Of a stretch of DNA of 64,000 nt, positions 1 to 11,932 are shown in pieces (positions within the stretch are counted from its first letter, which is position 1; every line of letters begins with the position of its first letter). The stretch is from Tuctoria greenei (taxonomy: Eukaryota; Streptophyta; Magnoliopsida; Poales; Poaceae). The stretch is from contig JAYESD010000012.1 in the NCBI GenBank assembly GCA_036927565.1, positions 6,138,001 through 6,202,000 of the forward strand. The letters run 5' to 3'. The notes beneath the pieces are model-generated. The model was not told the DNA's origin and did not search any database. It saw only the letters and a program-made list of their open reading frames with translations. The position numbers and the translations under genes are program-made.

Positions 1-1352
1 GATGTCATGGACATTCGGAAGATGAGTTGACATCTCCAACTTATATGCTACTTCTCCTCTTTTGTCCAAAATCTTGAATGGTCCAATGTAGCGAGGTGCT
101 AGCTTGCCTCTTATGTTAAACCTCTTATGACCCCTCATCGGTGACACCTTAAGGTAAATGTAGTCTCCCATTTCAAAGGCTAGTTTCCTTCTCCTATTGT
201 CCGCATAGCCTTTTTGTCTTGATTGGGTAGCCCTCAAGTTTTCACAAATTATTTGGACTTGCTTTTTGGCTTCTTGCAACACATCCAGATCAAATACTTG
301 AGTTTCTCCTGCCTCATTCCAGAATAAAGGTGTCCTACACTTCCTCCCATAAAGCGCTTCATATGGTGACATTTTCAAGCTTGCTTGGTAACTATTGTTG
401 TATGAAAATTCTGCATATGGCAAGCTCTTGTCCCAACTTTTCCATGCTTTAAAGCACAAGCTCTTAGCATGTCCTCTAAAATCAGATTGGTCCTCTCAGT
501 TTGTCCATCCATTTGAGGGCGATATGCTGAACTAAAATCCAACCTCGTTCCCAAAGCTTCATGGAATTTGTGCCAAAACCTGGAATTGAATTGTGAACCT
601 CTATCCGAGACTATCTTATTCGAAACTCCATGCAAATATACTATTCTTCACATGTACAGTTCCGCCAATTTCTCTCCATTATAGGTGGTCTTGACGGGAA
701 TAAAGTGGGCTGACTTAGTTAACCGATCCACAATTACCCAAATTGAGTCGTAATTGGACTGAGTACGTGGTAAACCAACTATGAAGTCCATACTGATCTC
801 TTCCCACTTCCATTCCGGGATCTTTAATGGTTGCAATAGTCCAGCTGGCCTTTGATGTTCCGCCTTCACTCTTTGGCACACATCACACAATTCTACGTAT
901 TCAGCTATGTCCTTCTTCATGCTAGCCCACCAATAACACGTCTTCAAGTCTTTGTACATCTTTGTACAACCAGGATGAATTGAGTATGGTGAGTCATGTG
1001 CTTCTTTTATTATTGTCTCCTGAATATGCTTCACATTAGGCACAACAATCCTCTTACCAAGCCATAGGGTACCATGTTCATCTTTATCAAATCTGAATTC
1101 TCTCCCCTCTTGGGTCCTTTCCTTGATTTCTTGAATTTCCTCATCCTTGGTTTGTGCCTATCGAATTTCTTGCTCCAAGGTCGGATTTAACTCCATCATA
1201 CCCATCTCATTTATGAATCCGAGATTCAACCATTCAAACTCCTTGCATAACTCGGATGGCAACTCTCGATCTGTGAGTTGATGACTTACTCCTTTCCTAC
1301 TCAACGCATCGGCCACAACATTAGCCTTCCCTGGATGATGATTGATTCCCAT
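1..1352 (-). pseudogene. pol: T1 integrase, broken and cut by window edge
   Basis: Inserts element DNA into the chromosome. After the RNase H tail (NYHPGKANVVADALS-like, here with HHPGK) comes the HHCC zinc finger (HPGCTKMYKDL ... LCDVCQRVK), the core with MDFIVGLP and SDRGSQF catalytic aspartates and QTERTN glutamate, then the C-terminal SPMRGHKRF/KLAPRYIGPF block toward position 1. Breaks: a TAG near 1158, a TGA at about 646-648, and a one-base deletion near 440 that ends the frame at 375. The chromodomain would lie to the left of the window. Confidence 0.88.
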
Positions 1353-2741
1353 CTTCGTTGCCTCAAATTTAGATCCGTTTGTGTGAAAATATACTTCAAA
1401 CTCTTATGATCCGTATAAATTTCACACCTATGTCCAAGGATGTAGTGTCTCCAAATTTTCAATGCGTGTATCACGGCTGCAAGTTCCAAATCATGCGTTG
1501 GATAATTCTGTTCATGTTTCTTCAATTGCCTCGATGCATATGCAACCACTTGACATCCTTGCATAAGCACGCATCCAAGTCCTTGTCTCGATGCATCACA
1601 ATAAATATCGAAACTCTTGCTTACATCCGGCAATATCAAAATTGGGGCTGTAGTTAACCTCTTCTTCAACTCCTCAAAACTTTCTTGACAAGCTTGAGTC
1701 CAATGGAAAGCTTTTCCCTTCATTAGCAGTTCCGTCATTGGCTTGGCTATCTTGAAGAAGTCCTTGATGAACCGACAGTAATATCTAGGCATCCCAAGGA
1801 AACTCCTTATTTCCTTTACATTTTGCGGTGGTTCCCACTTCAACACGTCTCTCACTTTTCTGGGGTCAACCGATACTCCTCCTCCTGAGATAATATGACC
1901 CAAAAACGACACTTCCCTTAAACCAAAACTGACACTTGTTGAACTTGGCATACAAGTGATGCTCCCTTAATTTCTGCAGCGTAAGCCTCAAGTTTTCCTC
2001 ATGTTCCTTCTCATCCTTCGAGTAGATCATAATGTCATCAATAAACACCACAATGAACCTATCCAAGTACTCCATGAAGACCTTATTCATGAGGTACATA
2101 AAGTACGCAGGTGCATTGGTCAATCCAAAGGACATCACGGTGTACTCATAAGATCCATACCGCGTTCTAAAAGCTGTCTTGGGTATGTCTGATGGTCTAA
2201 TCTTCATTTGAAAGTATCCTGACCTCAAATCAATCTTAGAGAAGACACAAGCACCCTTCATCTGATCAAACAAGTCCTCTATACGTGACAAGGTATACTT
2301 TTTCTTGATGGTCACCTCGTTAAGAGCTCGGTAGTCTACACACATCCTTTGGGATCCATTCTCCTTGTCCACAAACAGCACGGGCGCTCCCCAAGGTGAA
2401 GAGTTGGGCCGAATAAAACCCTTCACTAGTTGCTCTTGAATCTGCTTCTTGAGCTCCGCTAATTCCACAGGAGGAATTCTATATGGCCTCTTAGCTATAG
2501 GTGCAGTTCGAGGTATTAAATAAATGTCTCGATCATGTGGCATACCTGGCAACTCGTCCAAAAAAACATCCAAAAATTCACACACCACCGGAATCTCCTC
2601 AATTGCGGCACCGTCCATATGATTCAGCTCCAATTGCTTCGGTGCAGTTTGAGATGCTTCAAATTCTATGGTGATCTCTTCCTCATTGGTCAACTTTACC
2701 GTTTTCGTGGCACACTCAATAACACCATTGTGCTTCCTCAA
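1301..2741 (-). pseudogene. pol: T1 reverse transcriptase and RNase H, frameshifted
   Basis: Copies element RNA into DNA. The RT part (about 1925-2741) shows the family landmarks in order: RPYRIPP, PNSSPWGAPVLFV, MCVDYRALNE, DLRSGYFQMKI and the catalytic FIDD of the palm domain, all intact. The RNase H part (1301-1951) shows FDIYCDASRQGLGCVLMQ and the ILGH...DHKSLKYIF block. The two parts lie in different frames: relative to the family there is an extra T near 1920-1925. Without that frameshift this would be an ordinary Tekay-type RT-RNase H. Confidence 0.9.
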
Positions 2742-3061
2742 CTAGTCCATACCAAGTATAATGTCCAATCCTTGAGAGTCCAAAACAATGAGGTTGGCGA
2801 AGAAGTCTACCCCCCTTATTCTAAGGCTTACTTTTGGACATACTATATGTGTCCTCATCTCTCCTCCAGGAGACTTAACCAACAGAGTAAATTGCATATG
2901 AGAGGTAGGAAAACTATACTTGGTAACATACTTCGATGCAATGAATGAATGTGATGCTTTAGAATCAAATAACATAGTCGCGGGGTTGGAGTTCGCGAGA
3001 AACATACCAATGACCACGCCATCCGCTTGTTGAGCATCCTACGTAGAGACATGGTTCATGT
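2742..3061 (-). pseudogene. T1 aspartic protease, broken
   Basis: Retropepsin-like protease that would process Gag-Pol. The active-site region reads LFDSKASHSFI, where the family has Asp-Ser/Thr-Gly; the glycine has become lysine, which should abolish activity. A stop codon separates it from the RT frame where a conserved Trp codon (after GMD) has become TAG at about 2742, and another stop lies near 3040. It sits directly between gag and RT in the normal order. Confidence 0.75.
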
Positions 3062-3080
3062 TGCCACGAGCAAAATTCTG

Positions 3081-4203
3081 CTATCCACGGTTCCCTTGTG
3101 GCGCTTCTCCATTAGGTCTTGGGTTTTGCCTCGACGCATTGCTTCCTTGACCAAGGCCTGACTTAGGACATTGATGTGCAAAGTGTCCAACTTCTCCACA
3201 AGTATAGCACTTCTTTACTCCACCGTGATTGTTGGGGCGAGCTTGGTTCTGAACATTTGCACCAGGAAAATTAGCACGAGGTGCATATGGCATCGGAGGC
3301 CTAGGTGCTTGCATATCAGGGTGCTGCTGCACGAACTTAGTTGGGCGCGGTGCATAACCAGGGCGTTGTATAGGAGTAGAGGAGCTGTAATATGGCGCAT
3401 TAGGAGGCGCAAAGCGAGGGCGCACATTACTTCCTTGCGGCTGTCCTTGATATGGTGCCTTCCTCTTGTTATCCTTTTCCATCCCACAAATCTTGTTCTC
3501 AACCACAATTGCTTTGTCCATAAGCTTCTGAAAATTTGCATAGTCACAATTTAGCAACTGCATTTGGATCTCATTGTTGGGGCACCTCATGAACAAGTAT
3601 TGTTTCCGGCTGTCCCGGCTCACATCTCAGGCGCATACCTTGAGAGTTGAGTGAATTTATTGAGATATTCACCCACACTCGATCTTCCTTTCCTCAAGTT
3701 GTCAAATTCCTGCCTCTTCAAAATCATAACACCTTCCGACACACAATGAGAACGGAAGCTTTCTTTGAATTCGGCCCAAGTAATTCTCTCTTGGTTCTCA
3801 TGAGCTTTGCATAAGGAATCCCACCAATCCGCGGCTGCTCCAACTAGTTGATGAGAAGCAAATAGGACCTTCTCTCGGTTGTTGCATTGGACAATAGCAA
3901 GTTTCTTTTCCACGGACTTGAGCCAATCATCCGCATCCATAGGGTCAGCGGCTTGAGCAAAGGTCGGCGGCCTAGTCCTCATAAACTCTCCCAATCGGTT
4001 ATGAGGAGGTGGTGGTGGCGGTGGAGGCATGTGGGGCTGATTGTTGATGTTACCAGCCTGCAGCTGTCCCATTGTCTGTATCATGGTCTGCATGAGCTGG
4101 TTTTGCATTCCCAATAGCTACTCAATGTTGATAGCTCCCTGAGCAGGTCCTTGTGCACCATTATTCTGAGGTGATCCATTGTTCTCCTCCTCATCATTGC
4201 CAT
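3081..4203 (-). pseudogene. gag: T1 gag (capsid/nucleocapsid), broken
   Basis: Gag forms the cytoplasmic particle that packages element RNA. A proline run is followed by a retrotransposon gag domain (roughly 3620-4020, with motifs such as DADDWL and AADWWD) and, near 3190, a CCHC zinc knuckle C-x2-C-x4-H-x4-C with all ligands present. The frame is interrupted by a TAG near 4117 and by a one-base deletion near 3622, where the two halves of gag change frame. The N-terminal start is uncertain because of the TAG; an upstream ATG near 4190 is plausible. The about 270 bp from here to the primer site is untranslated leader with no recognisable gene. Confidence 0.85.
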
Positions 4204-4476
4204 TCCTCTAGTTGCGAGTTCTCACGATCTGAATAAAAGCAAGAGATAAGAATTTAGAAACGTCCCCAACTATATGCATCAAGGGATATGAAACTAGACA
4301 ACTAACTAGCCTACGTGGACATGGCAATGCTAAAGCATCCCAAAATCCTCTATTAATCACACAAGCAAACAATATATAGCAAGCAGCACACCAAGCAAGA
4401 ACACATCGATTCCTAAGTGCTCCTATGTGCTCTAAAGTGTCCATTCTATCTAGGTTGCGTCCTACGGTCAACCTGT

Positions 4477-4489
4477 GGCTCTGATACCA
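4477..4489 (-). other. T1 primer binding site (initiator Met tRNA type)
   Basis: On the minus strand this reads TGGTATCAGAGCC, complementary to the 3' end of plant initiator methionine tRNA and the usual primer site of this group. It lies a few bases inside the LTR end at 4493, which fixes element polarity and shows that 4493-7301 is the 5' LTR. Confidence 0.92.
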
Positions 4490-6678
4490 ATCTCTGACAC
4501 CCGGTTCCAAAAATGAACCAAGTGAACGCATATGTGTGCCCAGGATGTTCAACACACATACACGAGTGCATTCACAAAAGAGTATACATAAAATTACCAC
4601 AGAACAAGATTAATTAACCAAATTTTATTACAAAAACTATATCATCCTCGAATACAGGTTCTCATAAATATTAATGACAAGTTCAACTAATGCAGCGGAA
4701 ATAAGCTAAATAAGCAAACTAAACAGCTAGGCAACATAAGCAATAGGGTAGCGCAGCTCCATGCAACACCACAAGCAAAGCTAACGGTAGACACGGCCTA
4801 GAACTCCTCATTATCGCCATTAAACTCCCAATCCTGACCTGCAACTGTTGGGGGGGATTGCAAGAGTGAGTACATGTCGTACTCAGCAAGTGTGGAAAGT
4901 ATGACATGTGGCTGATTCCAATGACGAATATAATAATGGCTAAGTGCTGAAAAGTACATCAAAACATTTGAAAAATAATATATTACATGTATATGAAATA
5001 AACCCATCATAAGCCATGTAGGTATCATAATACCAGTCCATACTCCATATCCATCATCATATACCAATATCCATATTCAATACAAGAATTCAGTTCATAA
5101 CCATCCATAACCATAATACCAACCATAACCATTACCAAACCATAACCAAGTTTCCTCTAATCATGTGAGTGTCCAGGTTGCTCATAACTGGGAGCACGGC
5201 TATCATGATAGTTTTAGACACACTTTGTAGAGGTTATACCGCTTTACCCACGTGTTTGTGATTTTATCACCTTTCGATGGCTAAAGAATCTCAATTATGT
5301 CATCTCACACTTTTGTAGGTGTGTGGCCAAGAGATCACAAAATAGCCTTTACAAAGGGATTACTAGCCTATTTAGACCCCACTGAGGTTTCACCGGTGGC
5401 GATGTCTCCAACTGAGCACATCTTCAAACCAAGGGCCCCCTCTGAGCCATTCGGATCCCAGGGTAGTCCCACCAATCATCAACAAACCCAATCCGACTAC
5501 CCCTTCCCCAGCATCCTTAAAGGTCCAAATAGCACTCGCAAAGCCTTAATTAATCAGCTACGCTGCACCCATACTTGGCCTCGTGGTGGCACTGTAAATC
5601 CTGGATGGTCGCTCCACGAACTGGTCCTTAGATCTAAAGCAAGTAAATCACCATACATCCAACCCATCCACATACCACGCTTGCTTAGATCACCCATTAC
5701 CATATCAAATTTAACCAGTTCATGTCAACCACAATCTCATTAATGCATAATTAAATTAAGTAGTGTAGTTGTTCTTCCATCCCGATTAATTAAGTGAAGC
5801 AAAAGGTAAAAAAAATCCCATCCCGACTCTCTACCATATATTCCAGGTGACAAGGGTGGTTACACAAAGCTAGTAAACTTCCTACCATAGGATTCTCATC
5901 AAATTGACACAAGCATGCAGTTTGCAAACAAAACATTTATTTTAAAACAGGATCAATATGCTTCAAGGACAATTGCCCTACTCTTGGGATTGATTCGAGT
6001 CAAATCCTTCAAACTCTTGGTGATGGAGATCCTCCACGGCACTCTCTAGCGCAAATCCGTCTAATCCACACAATAAACATACAAGACAAGAGACACAATC
6101 AAAGAGTGCACATATATTACTCAATATTACATGACATGCATGATTAATGCAAATGTAAGGTAGAACTTGTTAATAGATTTCTTTCAATGATCACTAACTA
6201 GTTCTAATAGATTTTAACAAGTTTATACAGGTTTGGATTTGATTAGATCTACTTTTAGAATTAATTCAACACAATTTAGTCAGCAAAACCGGACTAGTCT
6301 GCAGAAGGCCGGACTAGTCCGCACTTCGCAGAACTAGCGAACTAGGGTTTTCTAGATCGACGTAAATTTGGGAAAACGGGATTGGATTCACGTAAGAAAA
6401 AAAGAATATAAAGTATACAAGGTGTTTAGAACTCCATTGAATCAGGGATCTTGGAGGTAACACTTGGATCTTGATGATCTAGAGTTCATGAAGAACTTGG
6501 AGATGAATTGGTGATGAAGAACTCAAGGTTGATGGAGATCTTGATCCTCTCTCATTTCCTCCTCCTCTTCTTCTTCCTTGGGATCTCCTCCTCCCTCCTT
6601 GATGGTGGCTCCTCACGAACTAGGGTTTGGGTGGGGTGGAAAAGTGGCAAATAGAGGTCAAGCCAAGGGGTGGGGTTG

Positions 6679-6687
6679 TTTATATAG
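6679..6687 (-). promoter_or_regulatory. T1 LTR TATA box
   Basis: Minus strand reads CTATATAAA, followed by a C-rich leader with AAACCCTAG, a layout common in plant RNA polymerase II promoters. The same box at the same relative position occurs in the T3 LTRs and the LTR fragment at 7327-7335. It is about 170 bp downstream of the dyad array. Confidence 0.75.
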
Positions 6688-6853
6688 AGGTGGAAGCTAG
6701 GGTTAGATGGATTTCGAGTTTGAGATGAGTAGGGGCCGGTTTAGAGTCCCACATGGCCTCTAAAAGAGTTAGGCACGACGTACCTATGCCCATTAACGTA
6801 AAACCCAAGAAACAAGTCGTGAAACAAAAGATCAACTCGGAGTCGCGAAATAT

Positions 6854-7172
6854 CGGACAAGTCCGAAAAGGACCAGACTAGTCTGAAGTTGTCCAGAGAG
6901 AAATCGGACAACTCTGGCCAAAAATCGGACAAGTCCGACTTTAGTCTGAGGGGAAAACGAACAAGTCCGCTGGAACACTTGACTAGTCCAGACAAGTCTA
7001 GGGACTTAGCAAAATTTCAAGGATTCTTGGAACACCTGACTAGTCCGCATAAGACTGGACAAGTCTGAAAGTTTCCAAAGGCAAAAACAGACTAGTCTGC
7101 AGCAAAAACAGACAAGTTCGTTCGAGGTCAGAGAGAAATCGGACTAGTCCTCACCAAAATCAGATTAGTCCG
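6854..7172 (-). repeat. Paired GGAC-NN-GTCC dyad array in T1 U3
   Basis: About thirteen copies of GGACTAGTCC or GGACAAGTCC and decayed forms. Centres I located: 6859.5/6879.5, 6910.5/6931.5, 6963.5/6984.5 (a further one at 6994.5), 7041.5/7061.5, 7093.5/7114.5 and 7145.5/7166.5. They form pairs 20-21 bp apart, and most pairs repeat at about 52 bp. A further pair downstream of the TATA box is centred at 6295.5 and 6315.5. Confidence 0.9.
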
Positions 7173-7301
7173 CACTTTTCAGCATTTTAAGTGCGGTTTT
7201 GTTCCAAATAAATTTTAAACTTGTTCCTCTTTATGTGGATTAATGTTAAACATGTATATTAATGTATGTAGGGCATGATGCATGAAAATGAAGGTGTTAC
7301 A

Positions 7302-7999
7302 GATGTAAAGTCAAGAGGTGGGGTTGTTTATATAGGGGTGGAGGGCTAGGGTTTCAATGGATTCGAGGTTGGGGTGGGTTGAGGCTGGTGTAGGGTCCCA
7401 CATGGGCTCCAAAAAGAGTTAGACACGACGTCCTTAGCCCACTTAAGGTAAAACCCAAAAACAAGCCGTGAAATAGAAGATCAACTCGGAATCGCAATTT
7501 AGCGGACAAGTTCGCAAAAGGTCGGACTAGTCCGAAGATTGACAGAGGCAAAAACGGACAAGTCTAGACTATATCGGACAAGTCCGAACTTGGTCAGAGG
7601 AAAATCAGACAAGTCCGGCCAAAACCGGGCAAGTCCGATTTTAGTAAGAGGAAAAACGGACAAGTCCGCTAGATGTCGGACAAGTCCGGACAAGTCTAGG
7701 GACTTAGCAAAATTTTCAAGGATTTGGTACACCAGACTAGTCTGCAATAGATCGGACAAGTATGAAACTGTACAGAGGCAAAAACCGGAATAGTCCGCAC
7801 TAAAACGGACATGTCCGAGCGAGGTCAGAGAGAAATCAGACTAGTACGCACCGAAAATGGACTAGTCCCCACTCCTCACAACTTTTGAGCGCGGTTTTAC
7901 TCTAAATTCATTTTAACCTTGCTCAATTTTATGTGGATTAATGTTAAACATGTATATGAACTTATGTAATGCATGATGCATGAAAATGAGGGTATTACA
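7302..7999 (-). repeat. Truncated Tekay-like LTR (U3 and TATA only)
   Basis: Repeats the U3 part of the T1 LTR, including a TATA box at 7327-7335 (minus strand) and a dyad array at about 7504-7870, and ends in a second LTR terminus (minus strand TGTAATACC) at 7999. Its left side is abruptly joined to the terminus of the T1 LTR at 7301/7302, so the rest of this LTR is missing. Confidence 0.82.
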
Positions 8000-8450
8000 G
8001 GAACAGAGAGTTCAACGTACAAGTCCAGTACTATGCCGGATGAGTCCGGGGGTTGTACAGAAAGTTGATGCGGACTAGTTTTGGGATTTACCGGTTAACT
8101 CTAAAGAGTTCCAGTAGCGACTATCGGACAAGTCCGTACATGGCAACAGACAAGTCCGGATGGGAACATAACCAAAACTGGATTAGTTCGTAAAATTAAC
8201 AGAAAAGTTCAGAGGACAACATAAACAATTTCTAGACCAATCTATAGCAATAATAGGATAAGTCCGTGGAACAACAGTAGCTAAATCAGACTAGTTCGTG
8301 GTCCAATCCGGACAAGTCCGTACTAAGCCAGGTTTTTAATTGCTGTTTTGGTTCTAATTCATTTCAATATTGTTCTTTTTTGTGTTGCATTATGTTAGGC
8401 ATGCATAAGAATGAATGTAATGCATGATGGATGAAAATGAGGGTGTTACA
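8000..8450 (-). repeat. Second truncated, more diverged Tekay-like LTR end
   Basis: Ends at 8450 in the minus-strand terminus TGTAACACC directly against Tat pol sequence. Dyads are still visible, for example a pair centred near 8132.5 and 8154.5, but are more decayed than in the neighbouring copies. No TATA box remains. Its CGGAC right flank is the candidate target duplication, whose partner would lie outside the window. Confidence 0.75.
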
Positions 8451-10124
8451 CGGACTGAAGACGGCGCTAGGCTGTGGCATCCATCAGCTGCTGGCCAAAG
8501 GGGATTCACAACTCATTATGAAACAAGTCAAAGGTGAATGTTGCTGCAACAATCCTCAACTAGCAGCATATCTTATTTAAGTCCAGAAGTTGCAGAAGGA
8601 ATTCCAGGTTCTGGACCTATGCCATATCCAGTCTGCCAGCAATGCTGAAGCTGAAGACCTCTCAACGAAAGCTTCAACCGGGGCTCCGACACCCGACAAA
8701 GTTTTTGTGAGAAGATTACCAGCACCTTCCGCCCAGCCTACTGAACTGGGTGAAGGGGGCGAGACCAGCACCTCGAAGCTGGCGGTCCCGGTGGCCCTGT
8801 TACCATGGTGCCCACCAAGGATCGTAGGCATCACAGGAAGCTCCAAGCAACCAGGCGTGCAAGATCTAGAAGCTCAAGTTATTCCTGGTGCATGGATCTC
8901 AGAGGTCCGGGACTACTTGAAAGACAACATCCTTCCTGATGAAGACGTATCCGCTGAACGGGTCATCCGGATGGTTAAGAGATACACATTGTAGAAGGGG
9001 ATCTCTACTGATATGGCGCCAATGGCATCCTATTGCAGTGCATATCCCGTGAACATGGCTGCGAGCTACTTGCAGGAATCCATGGAGGCGAGTGAGGGAA
9101 TCATGCTTCATCATGCACGCTAGTTGGTAAGGCCTTCCGACATGATTTTTACTGGCCTACAGCTCTCCAGGATGCAGTCGAGCTGGTCAAGAGATGTGAG
9201 GCATGCCAGTTCCATGCAAAGTAGATCCACACACCAGCTCAGTCACTGCAGATGATTCCTCCCTCATGGCCATTCATTGTGTGGGGGATGGATATTTTGA
9301 GACTATTTCCCAAAGCCATCAGAGGGTATCGGTTTCTCTATGTCGCCATCGACAAGTTCAGAAGTGGCCGAAAGCAACTCTAGTTCTGACTATCAACAAA
9401 AAATCAGCAATCAAGTTCTTGAAGTCCATAGTCTGCAGATTTGGAGTCCCGAACAAAGTCATTACTAATAATGGGACCCAATTTACAAGTGCAGCCTTTC
9501 AGGAATATTGCGAATACCTCGGCATCAACGTCATCTACGCATCAGTAGCGCACCGGGCAAGCAATGGCCAGGCTGAGAGAGTAAATGTTGAAATACTAAA
9601 AGGACTCAAGACCTGCACCTATGAACGCTTGAGAAAGCATGGTGCCAACTTGATTGAGGAACTTCCATCTGCACTATGGGCAAGTCGGACAACACCCAGC
9701 CGAGCTACAGGATAGACACCCTTCTTCCTTGTGTACGGAGCGGAAGGTGTTCTCCCTCCAGAAGTCACCATTGGATCTCTCTGAGTCTGAACCTATGATG
9801 AAGCCACGCAGGACCAGCTCCGGTGTGATGATCTAGACCTTGACGACGAGGCAAGGTGCCAAGCAGCTGTCCAAAATGTGCGATACTGCCAGACGCTTCG
9901 GCGCTATCAACAAAGGCATGTGGGTAATCGTCAGCTCGTAGAACGCAATCTGGTGTTGCGACACATACTTTCTCGAGAAGGACTGAACAAGCTCTCCCCC
10001 AGCTGGGGATCCCATCCGAGTCATAAAAGTGTCCCGCCCCGGATGCGTTCGCTTGGCAATAGAGGATGGGACACCGCTTCCCAACCCCTGGAATATAGAG
10101 CACCTCCTTAAGTTCTACACTTAG
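8451..10124 (+). pseudogene. pol: Tat-2 pol fragment: second RNase H end and integrase
   Basis: Plus-strand Tat-lineage pol remnant that begins abruptly inside the second (archaeal-type) RNase H at GLKTALGCGIHQLLAKGDSQL, where the Tekay-like LTR ends. It continues through the linker (8590-8994), the integrase zinc finger, the core (9290-9600, with WGMDIL and NGQAER) and the C-terminal domain, to a TAG at 10122-10124. Stops at about 8578, 8992 and 9713 and several frameshifts break it. The second catalytic aspartate of the integrase core has become Asn (VITNNGTQF). It is about 90% like Tat-3 pol by eye. Confidence 0.88.
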
Positions 10125-11102
10125 CGCGGAGGTGAGTCTATTTTTGTATAGTATTTCATAGTGTCTATGAACAGAGTGGGGTTGGTCTAAGATGTATAGC
10201 ATGCTTAACTTGGTTCTGTACTTTAAGTGTGTCTTTACCTCCCCTGTTATCCAGACCTACTACGAAATACAATTACATTAAAATAGACTCTACGTGCATT
10301 TACTTTGAGCATGCTCTTATTTAATTTCACTTTACCTTCTTGGTAATAGTGAAGCTGTGCAATACTTTTGAAAATGGGTTTCTAATAATTCATGTGATAC
10401 TTATTCAAGTATTATTGGTAGTCTTTTTTTGGAATCTAGTGTTTGCTAGATGGCCTACTCGCCTGAATACCAATGCCAATGATAGGTCCGGAGTGCGCTA
10501 CAGACTTAGCCTGGTCCAACACCCTAAGTACACCACTCTACCTATTCTGGTGTTGCGTCAAAGTAAGGCGGGTCCGAGAAGAACACGGACCTATAAAAGT
10601 ACAACCAATATACTAGTATTATCACGTTGAATTGATTAAGACCCAGAGTTCAAGGAAGGATAGTAAGCCCCAACTAAACTATAGGCAAGAAGAAGCAATT
10701 TACTACTTTTCTTGTCTCTCATGTGCAGGACAAATGAATTACATGATCGTTCTGAGAGCTTCGACACCTTCCATGGAGCCCACCGTCGATGCTTCTTAAT
10801 GCTGATGGTGGGCGCTACTAAAGCATATAGATCCGGCAGCACCTAGGGGGCCCGCCGTCGATGTTCTTCTCGTTGACGATGGGTGCAGCCGGAACACTAA
10901 TCCCGGTGCTATCATAGATCAAGCTCGGAGCTCAGAGCTAACGCAAAAGCTCGGAGCTCAGAGTTACCACAAAAGCTTCAAGTCATCGCCAGGTACCTGA
11001 TGGTACATGTCCTCAACTCGTTGAGTACATCTACCAGGGGGCCAATCAAGCTACGACAATGACAAAAACGAAGACAAAATATGAAGTTCAACAGAATTTC
11101 AT
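10125..11102 (+). other. Tat-2 post-pol non-coding region
   Basis: Untranslated stretch between pol and the antisense ORF. The first part matches the inverse of the Tat-3 region below 15173. It holds short direct repeats at 10920-10980 (CGGAGCTCAGAG twice) and imperfect copies of a CCGTCGATG unit near 10785 and 10850 that resembles the repeats at 47990-48590. No coding signal was seen. Confidence 0.65.
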
Positions 11103-11911
11103 TCATTCAAAGTTCCAAGTTTTAACAAGATTGAGGATACAAAAGCAATTTAGAGGATGAAGAGGTCCTATATAGTCACTGGAGTTGCGATGAAACAACA
11201 CAACAACCTTCTGGGTACTGTCTTGCACGCCTGCCTTGGCAGCTTCCTCCATCTCTGCAACGTGCCCTTCAAGCACCGGAGCTAGCGAGATAGAGGGGTC
11301 ATGGCTGCGAAAACAAGTCAGTACATATTTTTCTACTGACTTCGCCAAGTTCCTCCCCCCTATCTCAAGCTGGTCGCTGATGACATCTTCCAGCACTTCG
11401 AGCTTGGTTCCGGTTGAGTTCAAAGCTATTAGGGCTTGGCCAATTTCAAGCTCTGGATCACCGGACTGAAGCCCAGGGGCACCAGTGCATTCTTTGCATG
11501 CCCTAAGAAGTCCCAAATATGTTGCACTTCAATTCTCTAGGTGGTCTGCAGCTCCTCCAAAGACTTTCTAGCGGTTGTCAGCTCTGCAAGGCCTCCCTTT
11601 GTGAATACTTTGACCTCCTTAGCATGTTGCTGCATCCACTCAGCTAACTGCTTTTCCCGATCTGCAATTTTCTTCTCACAGAGGTTCAGGCGGTCCTTCT
11701 TCATCGCCAAGTTCTTCGCCTCCCCCTTCAACTTATCCTCTTTGGCAGAAACAGCAAGCTCCCGCTTGGTGACTTCCTACCCCACTTGCCATATCTGTTG
11801 CTTCTCCACTTCCCAGCGGGATTTGAACAGATCAACACGGAGAGCTAAACCCTTATCTCCATGCTCTAGTTTCCGAGAGATCTCTGTCCCTTTGATTTGG
11901 AGATCCCGCTC
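11103..11911 (-). pseudogene. Tat-2 antisense ORF (copy A), C-terminal part
   Basis: Minus strand, opposite to the Tat-2 pol, so an antisense ORF of the Tat element. Upstream part is a charged coiled coil (11537-11731, KKDRLNLCEKKIADREKQL), followed by a compact C-terminal domain (11103-11516, with LEVLEDVISDQLEIGGRNLAKSV). The normal stop after the SSDYI motif is lost here (TGA to GGA), giving a tail extension. A stop lies near 11517-11537 and the N-terminal half is missing where LTR sequence begins at 11912. Extra antisense ORFs are known in Tat elements such as Grande; function unknown. Confidence 0.75.
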
Positions 11912-11932
11912 TCTCAGTGTTTGGATCCGGCA
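11912..11932 (-). repeat. 21-bp remnant of a Tat LTR end
   Basis: The sequence right after CCCGCTC in copy A matches, with a few changes, the first 21 bp of the solo LTR at 25160, which begins after the same CCCGCTC in copy B. Both copies therefore share an LTR insertion at the same base of the antisense ORF. Confidence 0.6.

Larger units (their letters stand above)
1..7301 (-). mobile_element. T1: Tekay-like Ty3/gypsy chromovirus, partial
   Basis: Minus-strand LTR retrotransposon. Its 5' LTR lies at 4493-7301, a methionine-tRNA-type primer binding site at 4477-4489, and gag, protease, RT, RNase H and integrase follow in that order toward position 1, the Ty3/gypsy order. The window begins inside the integrase C-terminal part, so the chromodomain end and 3' LTR are outside. 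Relatedness to T3 (48597-55119), which keeps a chromodomain, places it in the Tekay-type chromoviruses. Several single-base breaks (below) make it a dead copy. The adjacent Tat pol fragment at 8451 suggests the family inserted into a Tat element. Confidence 0.9.
4493..7301 (-). repeat. T1 5' LTR (about 2.8 kb)
   Basis: Minus-strand LTR starting TGTAACACC at 7301 and ending near 4493 next to the primer site. U3 holds the dyad array at 6850-7180; a TATA box lies at 6679-6687; the transcribed part holds a dyad pair at 6289-6321 and a conserved CTATCATGATAG palindrome at 5200-5211. It aligns by eye over its length with the T3 LTR at 48597-51451. Short ORFs inside it (for example 5297-5743 plus strand) are not supported as genes. 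Confidence 0.9.

Noticed and set aside
5297..5743. 148-codon plus-strand ORF as a host gene
   Set aside because: Lies inside the transcribed part of the T1 LTR; the corresponding stretches of T2 and T3 LTRs are not open in that frame.
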